This document shows positions 23,523-34,787 of a stretch of DNA of 64,000 nt, piece by piece. This DNA comes from Bufo bufo. Taxonomy: Eukaryota; Chordata; Amphibia; Anura; Bufonidae. Position numbers and translations under genes: made by a program. A model generated the notes under the pieces. That model did no database searches. It was not told where the DNA came from and saw nothing but the letters and a program-made list of their open reading frames with translations. The stretch lies in NCBI RefSeq assembly GCF_905171765.1, contig NC_053389.1:782198772-782262771 (forward strand), given 5' to 3'. Numbering within the stretch: the first letter of the stretch is position 1; each line of letters starts with the position of its first letter.

Positions 23523-24608
23523 CTCAACACTTTCCAATACTGCTGTCTTTACCATGAACATTTCTCCAAGATGTTGCTGTAATGTGTTTTGATAAAAAAA
23601 ATATGAAATTGGAAAACTAAATTAAAAATGAGGCAGCTTTCAACTGCAGACTATCCAGCTGGGAATACATTTCATAAAGGCTCTTACTGGTCTCCAATTT
23701 TATGTTTTGTATTCACTCTTTTCTGGCAACACTGAAACTTTAAATTAGAAATACACAAATTACAAGAAAATAGAGAAGTGCAGACCGTGCTGAAAGCATG
23801 GATTCATTTCTCAATTTCCTTTACAGTACTGTTTGAGGCTCATAACATAGACGCATCCAGAGCTACATTCTGCCTGCTTCTTCTGGGAGGTGACTTTTCG
23901 AAGAAACCTCTGAGTCGAACCCTATTAGATTTGTCTACAGTATATAGGGAGCATTTATGGAGTTTTAGTAAGCACCAAGGGCAAAGCAGGGGATAAAGAG
24001 AAAACAGTCATATTCATACTGAAACCGCATCAGTTACCAATTCATTTTATAGCTCAATGCACCCATATAATCAATGGGACATGGTAGGTGGAGATCTTTG
24101 GGACCTAGGAGCTTCTAGATACACCCCTAGTGTACACAATGGTCTTATGTAGCACCAAACACATGTTTCAGAATGTCAAGTTGTAGGTTCAGTGGACTAC
24201 TTGTGAGTATTGACAGCAGTTTAACAGGATGATTTAATGATATTTAGCAAGTAACAGCCATATATATATATATATAGTAAGTATGTCCATTCCTCTGCTT
24301 ATATGACCATGCACTTACCCCAGTTTTTTATTTATTTTTATGGAACTATCCCTTTAAAATAAAATCTTCAAATGTGTTAATTTTTACTTTGGTCACAAGA
24401 GCAAAACTAATAGGCTGGCACATTCCTGTTTTTTATCAATCACTTTGTCAGCTTTTCTGTAGAGACTTGGGCTGGATTAGTGGAGGTCAGTGGAACTTAA
24501 TGACAACTCAACTGTTTTGCTAGAGCCCCAGATAAGGCAAGAAAGTAACACTATGAGCTAAATACACACATAAAGGCTATTTACCATTAGCATTATTTTC
24601 ATTGTTCT
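23523..24608. other. No gene recognised; short TA run
   Basis: Contains a short (TA)n at about 24260-24276. No other element was identified. Confidence 0.5.
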
Positions 24609-24611
24609 GCC

Positions 24612-24812
24612 CTGTTAAGCCTCATTCACACGTCAGTGGTTTGATCAGTGATTTCCATCAGTGATTGTGAGCCCAAACCAGTATTGGAGCCTCCACAGAG
24701 ATAAGTATAAGGGAAAGATCTGCACCTGTTCTGTGTTTAGAGCCACCCCTGGTTTTGGCTCACAATAACTGATGGAAATCACTGACCGTACACTGAGTGA
24801 ATGAGGCACTAT
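24612..24812. mobile_element. Diverged MITE with inverted ends
   Basis: Ends 'gcctcattcacacgtcagtg' and 'cactgagtgaatgaggc' are imperfect complements. The interior has inverted 'gatttccatcagtgattgtgagcc' and 'ggctcacaataactgatgg'. It is similar in style to the Harbinger-like MITEs at 23265 and 26793. The target duplication is not clear. Confidence 0.65.
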
Positions 24813-25393
24813 AGGAGCAGAATAACAAAAATAACGGAAGTGCCAGATTGGGCACATGACTGACAAGAACGTGGCCAAACAGAATCTATTGACTATAATG
24901 GGATGCTTAGTTTCCATTCGGGGAAATGTAAGAAAAAATTGGTCTGTGAAGGAGGCCCTGAACGTAGCCTCCAATGCAGGATGTTAACATGCCATAAGGA
25001 GGGCGCTGTACTCCATCAGTTCCAGAAGACTGTAATAGCCTATTATATTTCATTGGCCATAAAGGATACAATAGAGAATGGAATTAGGTATCTCCACCAT
25101 GGTCATCATTGTTTTATCCCACTTCTCTACTTAGAAGAATAGGATATTAGAGTTATAAAGGCCCAGAGCATACAGATCGCTGCACTCACCTTTTTTAAAC
25201 GGGCCATATTGTCTACTCTCTATAGTCAGTGAATGACTTTGCAACATCTTAATTATGTATATAGTCAAATTGCATTCTCCTGCAATTTGCTTGAAAGACT
25301 TGAGCATGTCAATCAGGATTAAGCCAAGCCCTCTCCTTCCCTGCACTCGACTACTCGTCTGAACATTCATAATCAGCATCTGCTGTACTGGCT
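24813..25393. other. No gene recognised
   Basis: No supported feature. Short frames here show no family motifs. Confidence 0.5.
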
Positions 25394-26040
25394 GGTGTAT
25401 GTGAGAGTAGTCCCGTAGTGTAGGGTACGAGTGGTATACTGTGGCCTAATGTTTGTGTCACAGTCCTCCTACCTTCAGGCTATCTCTTCCTGGGGGTCAG
25501 TCTCTGTTGCAAAGATTGAGTTGAAGAATAAAGTGAAGTTCAGACTTGGGAACGTTTCAATTGTGTGTACTTGAATAACTTGAACTTGCCAATACAATCG
25601 ATTTCAAAGGGTTTAGTGCAATTCTCCTTTACTTGGTTCCAGCAGGATGCAATATGGTGGCAGGCCTTCTAAATGCTGCTCTCATTCCTAACTGGCTTTG
25701 GCTTCAATATAGTTTGCTGAGGAGGGTGTCTTTTGCGTGTTTTCCCTCTACTCATTAATGAAGTCTCTTAGTGCAGGATAATGCAAGGAGCGGGTGCTGT
25801 GCAAGCTGCTCCCAGGGGCTACTGCAGCAGGAGGGGAGAACGCTCCCCTCACTGTGCCATGTCTTGTCCCTTTGGACTCTAAACATCAACTCACTTCTAC
25901 TTCAGTAACCCCTCCCTTGGTGGGAAGTGAAACTAGACCACTTCTGCTCCAAGGGGGGATAAGAATCGAATGGTTAGTTCCATCTTATCTAAAGGACTCT
26001 GCCAGAACATATGCAACCTTCTGGAAAACCAGGCACATTA
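25394..26040. mobile_element. LTR-like repeat, relative of 20022-20708
   Basis: Shares ordered landmarks with the insertion in the CR1 remnant: 'cttggttccagcagg', 'tggcaggc', 'ctcccttggtgggaag', 'cacttctgct', 'tagttccat', 'ctctgccag' and 'aaaaccaggcac'. It ends near 'cattaca'. No TSD was found. Diverged copy of the same LTR-like family. Confidence 0.5.
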
Positions 26041-26789
26041 CATGTCACATAACGTTGCAGAAATACATTATAAAGGCACAGTATGAGAGGACCTGGCAAA
26101 AAATACAAAGAAGACATGCATTGTTAACCAGTAGAGACAGTAGCTGGATATAAAGATGGTAGTGCCCATTTAGGGTTACTACAACCTCACTACTGCCTAT
26201 TTGCATAACAGGACTGCTGAACTCATTAGGAGGACTCATTAGGAGGGATCATTGGAGGAATGATTAAGGGATCACAGCAGGCAGTTACAAAAATAATGGC
26301 ATCATCAGAATCAGGGCTGGGGGTACTAGCTGGGGATGTCAAAATGTGGTGATAGATTCTCTTTAAAGTAATATTTCAAATGAACCCTTTTTCCCAGCCC
26401 CTACGGTACTACGCTTCCCAAGTTTCACCACAGACTTCTATATTTTACACTACAAAATTTCCATGATCATTTGTGCCCAGTATTACCGTGATTGATTCCT
26501 ACTGGTCTGATGTATTATTCTGTATCACTGGAAATGTTCAGTACAGAACAGTATTTCATCATGGGGGAGTACAGAACCTTGACATTATTTCATATTTTGT
26601 TTTACTTTGAGTTATTATTTTGTTTTACTGTGGAAATGTTGGTTTTCACGGAAAGTCAACCAATAGAGGAAATACATAGTTTATTTATGAAGACCCCATG
26701 CAAAATCTGCAACAGATCCCACAACCAACATGGGACATTTGAAAGTACTGGTGCCTTCCCATGTTGCAGAGGGACTTTTTTTCTCTCCC
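26041..26789. other. No gene recognised
   Basis: Holds a 152-codon plus-strand frame from 26492 that shows no recognisable domain and runs into the MITE at 26793. I treat it as chance. Confidence 0.5.
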
Positions 26790-26792
26790 TAA

Positions 26793-27559
26793 GGCCTCTT
26801 TCACACTTGCGTTGTTGGGATCCGGCATGCACTTCCGTTGCCGGAGGTGCCTGCCGGATCCGTAACAACGCAAGTGTACTGAAAGCATTTGAAGACGGAA
26901 CCGTCTTCCAAATGCTTTCAGTGTTACTATGGCACCCAGGACGCTATTAAAGTCCTGGTTGCCATAGTAGGAGCGGGGAGCGGGGGAGCGGTATACTTAC
27001 AGTCCGTGCGGCTCCCCGGGCGCTCCAGAATGACGTCAGAGCGCCCCATGCGCATGGATGACGTGATCCATGTGATCACGTGATCCATGCGCTTGGGGCG
27101 CCCTGACGTCACTCTGGAGCGCCCGGGGAGCCGCACGGACGGTAAGTATGCTGCTCCCCTGCTCCCCGCTACACTTACCATGGCTGTCAGGACTTTAGCG
27201 TCCCGGTAGCCATGGTAACTATTCAGAAAAAGCTAAACGTCGGGTCCGGCAATGCGCCGAAACGACGTTTAGCTTAAGGCCGGATCCGGATCAATGCCTT
27301 TCAATGGGCATTGATCCCGGATCCGGCCTTGCGGCAAGTCTTCAGGATTTTTGGCCGGAGCAAAAAGCGCAGCATGCTGCGGTATTTTCTCCGGCCAAAA
27401 AACGTTCCGTACCGGAACTGAAGACATCCTGATGCATCCTGAACGGATTACTCTCCATTCAGAATGCATTAGGATAATCCTGATCAGTATTCTTCCGGCA
27501 TAGAGTCCCGACGACGGAACTCTATGCCGGAAGACAATAACGCAGGTGTGAAAGAGCCC
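26793..27559. mobile_element. Harbinger-like MITE with GC-rich central hairpin
   Basis: Ends GGCCTCTTTCACACTTGCG and its near complement 'cgcaggtgtgaaagagccc', flanked by TAA (26790-26792 and 27560-27562). The middle, about 26985-27155, is a second inverted repeat: 'gtgcggctccccgggcgctc' and its complement flank a core with 'gatcacgtgatc'. The TAA on its right is shared with the next MITE. Confidence 0.8.
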
Positions 27560-27967
27560 TAAGGCTACTTTCACACTAGCATTATTCTTTTCCGGCATAG
27601 AGTTCCGTCACAGGGGCTCTATACCGGAAAATAACTGATCAGGCATATCCCCATGCATTCTGAATGGAGAGTAATCCGTTCAGGATGCATCAGGATGTCT
27701 TCAGTTCAGTCATTTTGACTGATCAGGCAAAAGAGAAAACCGTAGCATGCTACGGTTTTATCTCCGGCGAAAAAAACTGAAGACTTGCCTGAATGCCGGA
27801 TCCGGCATTTCTTTCCATAGGAATGTATTAGGGCCAGATCCGGCATTCAAAATACCGGAATGCCGGGGGGCGGAGCTTGCGCCGGTCAGAGATGGCTGCA
27901 CGTTTCTAAGCTCCATTACACAGACCTTCAATAGCCCCTGATAACTGCAGCTATCTGCTCAAAAATT

Positions 27968-28951
27968 GTGAAAATCGGGAACCCCAAGTCAGGAGAACAC
28001 CCGAGCTCTAACAAGACCCAGCTTACTGGGGGTGAAATGGACAAATTCATTAAGAAAGCGGCCTCCTCGTTCGTCGCCCGAGACTCCAAGATGGCGCCCG
28101 CTCATCAGCACAAAGCCAGCGCGCCAGACAGATCGGAGGAAGACAGCGACGCTGAAGATCCACAAGGTAAAGGGGCCCTTCCCATGACCAGGCACTATTT
28201 GAAACAACCCCTCTGTAAGGCCATGGAGCCAGTGGAAACCCTTGAAACCCACCAGACGTCGATCCTGGACCATCAGAGGGCCACTGCAAGCTCATTCCAG
28301 AAATGCACCACGTACCTTAATGAACTTCATAACGCCTTGGAGGATCAGGAAAACAGAGGGCGTTGCAACAACCTGCGCCTTAGACGGATCCCAGAATCTG
28401 TTGCACCTGGGGATATCCCGGCGGCGGTAAAATCACTCTGTAACTCACTTTTGGGCCCAGAATATGCCCTTGACATTTTTATTGAGAGGGCTAACAGAGC
28501 ACTGCGCCCTAAACCTAGGCCGGAAGACCCTCCCAGGGACGTGATTTGCAAATTTCTCACCTTTCAAGTAAAGGTGGAGGTCCAAGAAGCTGCTAGGAAT
28601 TGGCCCGACATACTATACGAGGGTGCACAGGTCTCTATATACCAAGACCTGGCCCCTTCCACACTCAGGAAATGTAAAACCCTGAAACCCCTGACAGAAT
28701 GTCTACGGGCCAACAGGATCCAATATAAATGGAACATTCCGTTAGCCCTCTCTTTTTCTCAGGCTGGGCGCCGCTTCAACATCTCGGCCCACTCTGACCT
28801 GGAGGACATGTATGACTTTTTACAAATACCACCTCTGAAGATAGACAACTGGGACTTATTCCAAGACATTGCTGCTCTTCCAATATGGTACCTTTCACAC
28901 TGCAGCACACTCCTAAAGCCCAAAAAACTGGTAAAAGGGGACGCCAGTTAA
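27968..28951 (+). CDS. L1 ORF1 protein (nucleic-acid chaperone), intact frame
   Basis: 327 codons, open. ORF1p of L1 elements forms trimers that coat the element RNA and chaperone strand exchange during target-primed reverse transcription. Visible here: a basic N-terminus (about 15-45), an acidic Asp/Glu patch (DRSEEDSDAEDPQG), and a helical stretch consistent with a coiled coil (about 75-125). The RRM-like core starts with ENRGRCNNLRLRRIPES (about 128), and the C-terminal domain has DVICKFLTFQVKVEVQEAAR, IYQDLAPSTLRKCK and AGRRFNIS. The first Met in the frame may not be the true start; a second Met lies at codon 24. ORF2 starts after about 780 bases of sequence full of stops. Confidence 0.88.
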   Translation: MKIGNPKSGEHPSSNKTQLTGGEMDKFIKKAASSFVARDSKMAPAHQHKASAPDRSEEDSDAEDPQGKGALPMTRHYLKQPLCKAMEPVETLETHQTSILDHQRATASSFQKCTTYLNELHNALEDQENRGRCNNLRLRRIPESVAPGDIPAAVKSLCNSLLGPEYALDIFIERANRALRPKPRPEDPPRDVICKFLTFQVKVEVQEAARNWPDILYEGAQVSIYQDLAPSTLRKCKTLKPLTECLRANRIQYKWNIPLALSFSQAGRRFNISAHSDLEDMYDFLQIPPLKIDNWDLFQDIAALPIWYLSHCSTLLKPKKLVKGDAS

Positions 28952-29719
28952 GTCCAAAGAGACTTGCTCAAGAACCATAGGTCTCTCTCAAGCTGGAATT
29001 ATCTCACTGCCATCCGCTTCCTTCACTTTTCTTCAGAACACCATTAATATTCCGGATCCGTTGATCACCAACACACCAGCATATTCCACCAACGCAGAAA
29101 GATCAAGAAGAGACTTTAACAACAGACACGTGAAGAAAGCTACATGGCGCTTAAAACTCTTTCTCTGTCTCTCTGCTGCGTTACTTACCTGTTCCACACT
29201 GAATATTTCCAGACTTACCATTGTTTCTATTTTCTTTTCCTTGTCTCCCAGTCTTCAAACCTATATGTCTATATGTCTTCCTTGTTTGCTTGATTTCACC
29301 ATTTTCACCTACCCCTCTACCCCTGCCTTACCTAATGTCCCCCTCCTTGAGTCACAAATGTTCTTCCTCACTGTAGTATGTCTATTTCACCATACTAGCT
29401 GTTATATAATGTGCTTGATGGCTCACAATCAGGTCTAGTGACCAAAACCCCCTCATGCTTGTTGTAGGTTTGACCCTACGCACACATGTTTTTTATTATT
29501 TGGTTTTGTTTTCCGTTCTCATGTTTTCCCCTTTTCCCTTGTTTGGTTTAAGTTACAGGATGCTTCTACTCCTTAACCATGGAAAGTGGCACAGTGATCT
29601 CTGGACCCTGGCTTCTCCTCCGGATCTGATGATTACCATCCAATCTGTAAGTGTTCTCTTCTGGGGGACCAGCACACTGCAGCGTTATATCTTCAACCTG
29701 ACCCAGATCCATGCCTGAT

Positions 29720-32700
29720 CTTCATGTTACCACTTAAAATGTAAAGGGTTTCAACTCCCCATCCAAGAGAAGTCATATTTTCGCAATGCTGCGAAAAGAG
29801 GGCTCGGATGTACTGCTCCTCCAGGAGACGCACTTCAGGTTTAATCATTACCTCAAATTGGAATTTTCACAATACCCTCTATGGTTCCACTGTGAAGGGG
29901 GCTCGTCGGCATCTGGGGGAGTAAGCATAGGGTTTAAGAGAAAGATACCTTTTAAATACACTTGCCATATCCAAGATCCAGAAGGGAGATTCCTTATGGT
30001 CAAAAGGAATATAGGCCCCCAAATTTACACCTTTATAAATCTATATGTTCCAAATGCTAAACAAGCCTCCTGGCTTGCTGATATCTCCCAGGTTATTGAA
30101 TCATTTTAAGAGGGCATAGTGATTGTGGGAGGAGATTTGAATGTCGCTCTCAATCCTCAAGTTGACTCATCTTCCCACAAGTCGATCAATTCATTACGTG
30201 TCCTAAGAACAATAAGAGACACATTTTGGAGCCTTCACTTGGTAGACTCTTGGCGTACTCTACATCCAGACACCAGACACGAATACTTTGAGTTAAATAA
30301 CCACCCCTCCCTTTCACCCCAGACATTATGGAATGCACACAAACCCTTCATAAGGGGCCAATTTATTAGTATACTTTCCCACCTGAAAAAACTTAGAGAA
30401 AAATGTTGAGACCCTTCTCTCAAAAATAAAAATCTTGAGACAACACACAAACGCTCCTTGTCTGATTCACAACCTCATGATCTTTCTAATCTAAGAGCGG
30501 ACCTAAAAGTTTTGCTACAAGTTATATCCGCCAAATATTACCTCAACTAGCAACACAAATTTTTTGCGCATGGGGATAAAACAACTAAGTTCCTGATGAG
30601 TAGAATCAAAGCCAGAAGAGCGAACAACTACATACAACAGATATCTTCATCTAGTGGAGATCCCCTTTTTTCCGCTACCCAAATAGCTACCCAATTCAAG
30701 GACTTCAAGAAACATTATATAACCTTCCCCCACCTTCCTCCCCTGATTCTCACCTCGCCCTTATTCCTTCTTTCCTTGAATCGATCACCCTCCCCTCACT
30801 TACTAATGCCCAAAAAAGCTCGCTGTCAGTCCCTTTCACTATTGAGGAACTATCTTCTGCCCTCTCTCGGATGCCTTTGGGCAAAAGCCCTGGCCCCGAT
30901 GGCCTTCGAGCTTTTTACTATAGAACATTTAAAAAACAACTCTTACCTCATCTCCTCAATGTCTGTAACCTATCCCTACAGGGCAGTACTCTCTCCAGAG
31001 ACATGACAACGGCACACATAGCGCTGATACCCAAAGAGGGAAAAGACTCTAAACTATGTTCAAATTACAGGCCTATCTCACTCCTAAATATAGACCTTAA
31101 ACTACTAGCCAAAATGTTGGCTAACCGCTTAGCAAATTTTCTCGCTCTCTTGGTACATGGGGATCAGGTAGGATTTGTTCGCAACAGAGAGGGCAGGGAC
31201 AACACAACCAGAGTAATCAATGTGTTGTGCCATGCAAAACATACCTCCTCTCCACTTCTTCTCCTTAGTACTGATGCTGAGAAAGCATTTGATAGAATTA
31301 ATTGGATCTATCTGAAACAAGTGCTAGTAAACTTTGGACTACCTGATCCCTTTGTTCAAGCTGTCTTCGCTATGTATGCCCAAGCCACAGCCTTAGTCAT
31401 GGTCAATGGAGGTCTGTCAGTAACATTCCACATACACAATGGCACTCGCCAAGGATGCCCCCTATGCCCTCTCCTCTTTATTTTAGCAATGGAACCTCTA
31501 CTAGCTACTCTACGTGCAGACCAAGGTATTTGGGGCATGACCCTGGGAGGCAAAGAACACAAGATAGCAGCATTTGCTGATGACGTAATGATAATTACTA
31601 CAAATCCAAAGGAATCTCTCACTAATATACAAAAACACCTACACCAATATAGCACCCTTTCCAATTTCAAGATTAATGCTAGTAAATCCTTAATACTTAG
31701 TACTGGGATACCTCTCCATATAAAACATTTACTGATGAAAGACTCCCCTTTCAACAGGTCCTCCCCAACCATCACATACTTAGGAGTTAAAATTAGCCCC
31801 TACATCCCAGACCTCTTTTCTCTTAACTATACCCCTCTTAAGGAGTCAATATCCAAAGCAATCGACAATCTACAAATCTCTGCCCCAACGCTCTCATGGT
31901 TCGGCCGTAAAAATCTCCTTACCTCCCTAATTCTCCCCCGTCTTACATACCTTCAACAGGTGCTACCAATCCCTATACCTAAGCCCTACTACACCTCCCT
32001 TAAACAAAAAAATTTAGATTTTATTTGGATTGGGGAAAAAGCAAGACTCTCTTACATGCTCCTGTCCCATTCGCGCCAGTCAGGGGGTATAGGACTTCCT
32101 GACCCGGAACTATATGGAAAAGCCATATTGCTAGCCAGAACTGTAGACTGGCTACGAAATTCAAGCCATAAACCCTGGGTGGCTCTGGAACAAAGCATAT
32201 TAGGTCTACCTACAAGAACTCTCCTACTTGGTCATGAAGCCCTACCCCCTATCCCCTTACCCAATCATAAAAGCGACATAAGACGCCTGGAGGTAGATGG
32301 GTTCCTCACACTGTTCGGTACCCTTTCCTTCCCCATTACTAACTGTCAGAGATATCTTAGGCACATCTTTCCCAACCATGCTCGGGTCTTCTTCCAAAGA
32401 GGTTAGATCATCCTCTCTCCCCATTAACCACCTACTCGATACACCTGGTAACCTGGTTAACTCAGACATTTTGCAGGACTTGCTAAACCCCCACCCATGC
32501 GACTTCACCTTACTACCACACAGTAAATCCTTTGTGGTCAGGTATAACACACAGGGGGGACTCTTTCGACCCCTAGTCTGGTTTGAAGCCCTGATCATAA
32601 ATCCAAATCCACCCAAAAAATTTATCTCACAATTATACAATAAATTACGCTCTCCCCCTCTCACCATCAAACCAGCTTTCATAAGTAACTGGTAAAAAGA

Positions 32701-33262
32701 CACAGGGATCGAATTACCAATCTCAATACTCTCTGAAATCTTCAACCTACTACACAAAGCGTCACGTTGTGTCCGCATTCAGGAAAATGGATACAAAATC
32801 CTAACCCAGTAGTATATCACGCCCGTTAGATCCTTGCTCTTTGCCAATGCTTCTTCGGACATGTGCTGGAGGTGCCTGAGGGAGAGGGGAACTTTCCTCC
32901 ACATCTGGTGGTCCTGCCTATTAATAAACAAATGGTGGTCCGATATCTTTCAAATCAGTAACCAGATTTATTTGTCTTCAATGAAGATGTCCCCATACGG
33001 AGCCCTCCTTTCTTATTTTAATGAGGGAAGTTCTCCCTCTCCTCCCTACCTATTCAAACAATTACTAATTGCAGCTCGTCTCTTGGTCCTCAAGTGTTGG
33101 CTCCAGACCTCTCTACCCTCCATGGAACAGTGGAAGCTCAAGGTAGACCAGCTTTATAGATTTGAAGAACTTTCCTCTTGGGAATCCCGCTCACATTCAG
33201 CCTTTTTTAAGCGCTGGATCCTTTGGTCAAGATATAGATTTTCTAGTCCTCTACAGCCCTAG
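29720..33262 (+). pseudogene. L1 ORF2 (endonuclease, reverse transcriptase), broken
   Basis: Endonuclease: VLLLQETHF (about 29810), INLYVPN, then stop TAA at 30107-30109, then VGGDLNVALN (about 30125). The region that should hold the SDH motif is missing: the text jumps from DTRHEYFELN to LWNAHKPFIRGQF, suggesting an internal deletion near 30300. More stops lie at 30407 and near 30550. A frameshift lies between 30720 and 30870. The reverse transcriptase is open from 30871 to 32406: SPGPDGL, ALIPKEGKDSKLCSNYRPISLLN, DAEKAFDRINW, GTRQGCPL and AFADDVMI (catalytic, 31570-31590). The C-terminal cysteine motif CWRCLRERGTFLHIWWSC is at about 32860-32920 in another frame. It is a typical L1/Tx1 layout and cannot make an active ORF2p. 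Confidence 0.9.
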
Positions 33263-33861
33263 ACTAACACGTAGTCATGCTTCTGCTATTTGGGCTCCTG
33301 TTGTTCCATTAATAGAAGTTTTTTATATTACAACCTGCTACACCATACCAATATACCTATTCATCTAGATATATGCTTACTCTCTATAAATATGTCTGAA
33401 GTGATTACCTGACTATATACTATAGTCTGACCTGTTTCCATATTGCCTCTACTTAGATTCAATAGAATCTCGTCACTACTTGTCACCATCCTTTTCTCAT
33501 ATGTTGATTATCATTGTTCACCAATATCTTGTACCTCGTAACATGTTACATCCTGGTCTACGACCTTTGTTATGTTTCATTGAAATTGAAAATAAATATT
33601 TTAAAATTTAAAAAAATAAAATAAAATACCGGAATGCCAGATTCGTCCTTCCGGTCTGCGCAACGGATCCGGTACTGCAATGCATTTTTCTGACTGATCA
33701 GGCATTTTTCAGATTGATCAGGATCCTAATCAGTCTGAAAAATGCCTGATCAGTCAGAAAAAATGACATGCGTTTGCATACAGTTTGCCTGATCAGGCAG
33801 GCAGTTCAGGCAACGGAACTGCCTGCCGGAATCAAACAACGCAAGTGTGAAAGTACCCTAA

Positions 33862-34140
33862 GATCTCTTGCACATGCCTGTGTCTATAATAACATCCATG
33901 ACAAAATAGTCAGTGGTTAATCCATGATGATGTCCATGTTGGATCTGTGTTTGGTCCATGTGTCCGTTTCTTGCTCTCCGTGTGTCATCCACATTTCAAG
34001 TACACTGCTAGGCTGAAAATTAATTTGCAGAGTATGTCCTAGCAACAATCTGTGAAAACCACGGACCAAACACGGATGGCATCTGTGTTATGTCCGTGGT
34101 TTTGACTAACCCATAGACAATAGTGTGCATGAGGGATCTG
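33862..34140. repeat. Possible diverged MITE
   Basis: Starts 'gatctcttgcacatg' directly after the TAA of the previous MITE, with a rough complement 'gtgtgcatgagggatc' near 34124-34139 and 'taa' soon after. The pairing is imperfect. Confidence 0.4.
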
Positions 34141-34642
34141 TAATCCCCCAAAAAATAGGTCATGCTTTTGAGGTGCCACCACAGACCCATGGAACATGCA
34201 AATCCATTGATGTGCTGAATGAGTATTTTCAGATGTATGATTTTCCATATGGACCAACAATCCATGGGGAGAAAATTACAGCACGTTATATCTTTGTCTG
34301 TTTTTCTCTCATGACTCACTCACATCTAAATGGATGGGTCTGTGGGAAAAATAGACCACACATGGACTCCATCCATGGACGGTTCATTTAAAAATTCATC
34401 TGTGTTTCCCAAACTGATAACAAATTTGCCACCTCTTATCTGAAACCTTAGAGTTTAAAAAATTCAATTTGTGGTCAATTATTTTGTCACAAAGCACCTT
34501 TCTTTGTATATAGCGGGCGCAATGACGCTATAGATTGCACCGCCCCGTCATTGAACCCCTTAGATGCTGCATTCTTCTTTGATCGTGGTATCTGAAAGTA
34601 AATTTAAGGCCTTTCAGGGGTTAATTTGGTTTATATATATAT
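34141..34642. other. No gene recognised; short TA run before LTR
   Basis: Unclassified sequence. 34625-34642 is a short (TA)n into which the LTR inserted. Confidence 0.5.
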
Positions 34643-34787
34643 TGTGATACCAATGCAGGATTGGTGGTGGAGGGTAGGTATATTTCTCCAAGATTCCTCT
34701 CCTATGTGAAGTAGCAGGTGGAAGACTCTCACCTGTGAGGTAATGAATGAAGCAGCACAGAGGGTGGTGATATAACAGCCAGGAGGT

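Larger units (their letters stand above)
27865..33622 (+). mobile_element. Full-length L1/Tx1-type LINE with 16-bp TSD
   Basis: Flanked by the perfect direct repeat AAAATACCGGAATGCC (27849-27864 and 33623-33638). It starts with a G-run and GC-rich 5' UTR, has ORF1 and ORF2, and ends with an A-rich tail 'aaaatttaaaaaaataaaat'. The 5.76-kb length and intact 5' end suggest a full-length insertion. ORF2 is damaged. Confidence 0.92.
27563..33858. mobile_element. Harbinger-like MITE interrupted by a full-length L1
   Basis: Ends GGCTACTTTCACACTAGC and 'gcaagtgtgaaagtaccc', with TAA on both sides (27560-27562 and 33859-33861). Without the L1 and one TSD copy it is about 520 bp. The interior has inverted 'actgatcaggcat' and 'ggatccgg' motifs. 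Confidence 0.8.

Noticed and set aside
26492..26950. 152-codon plus frame as a host exon
   Set aside because: No family motif, no plausible splice partners, and the last part lies in a MITE.
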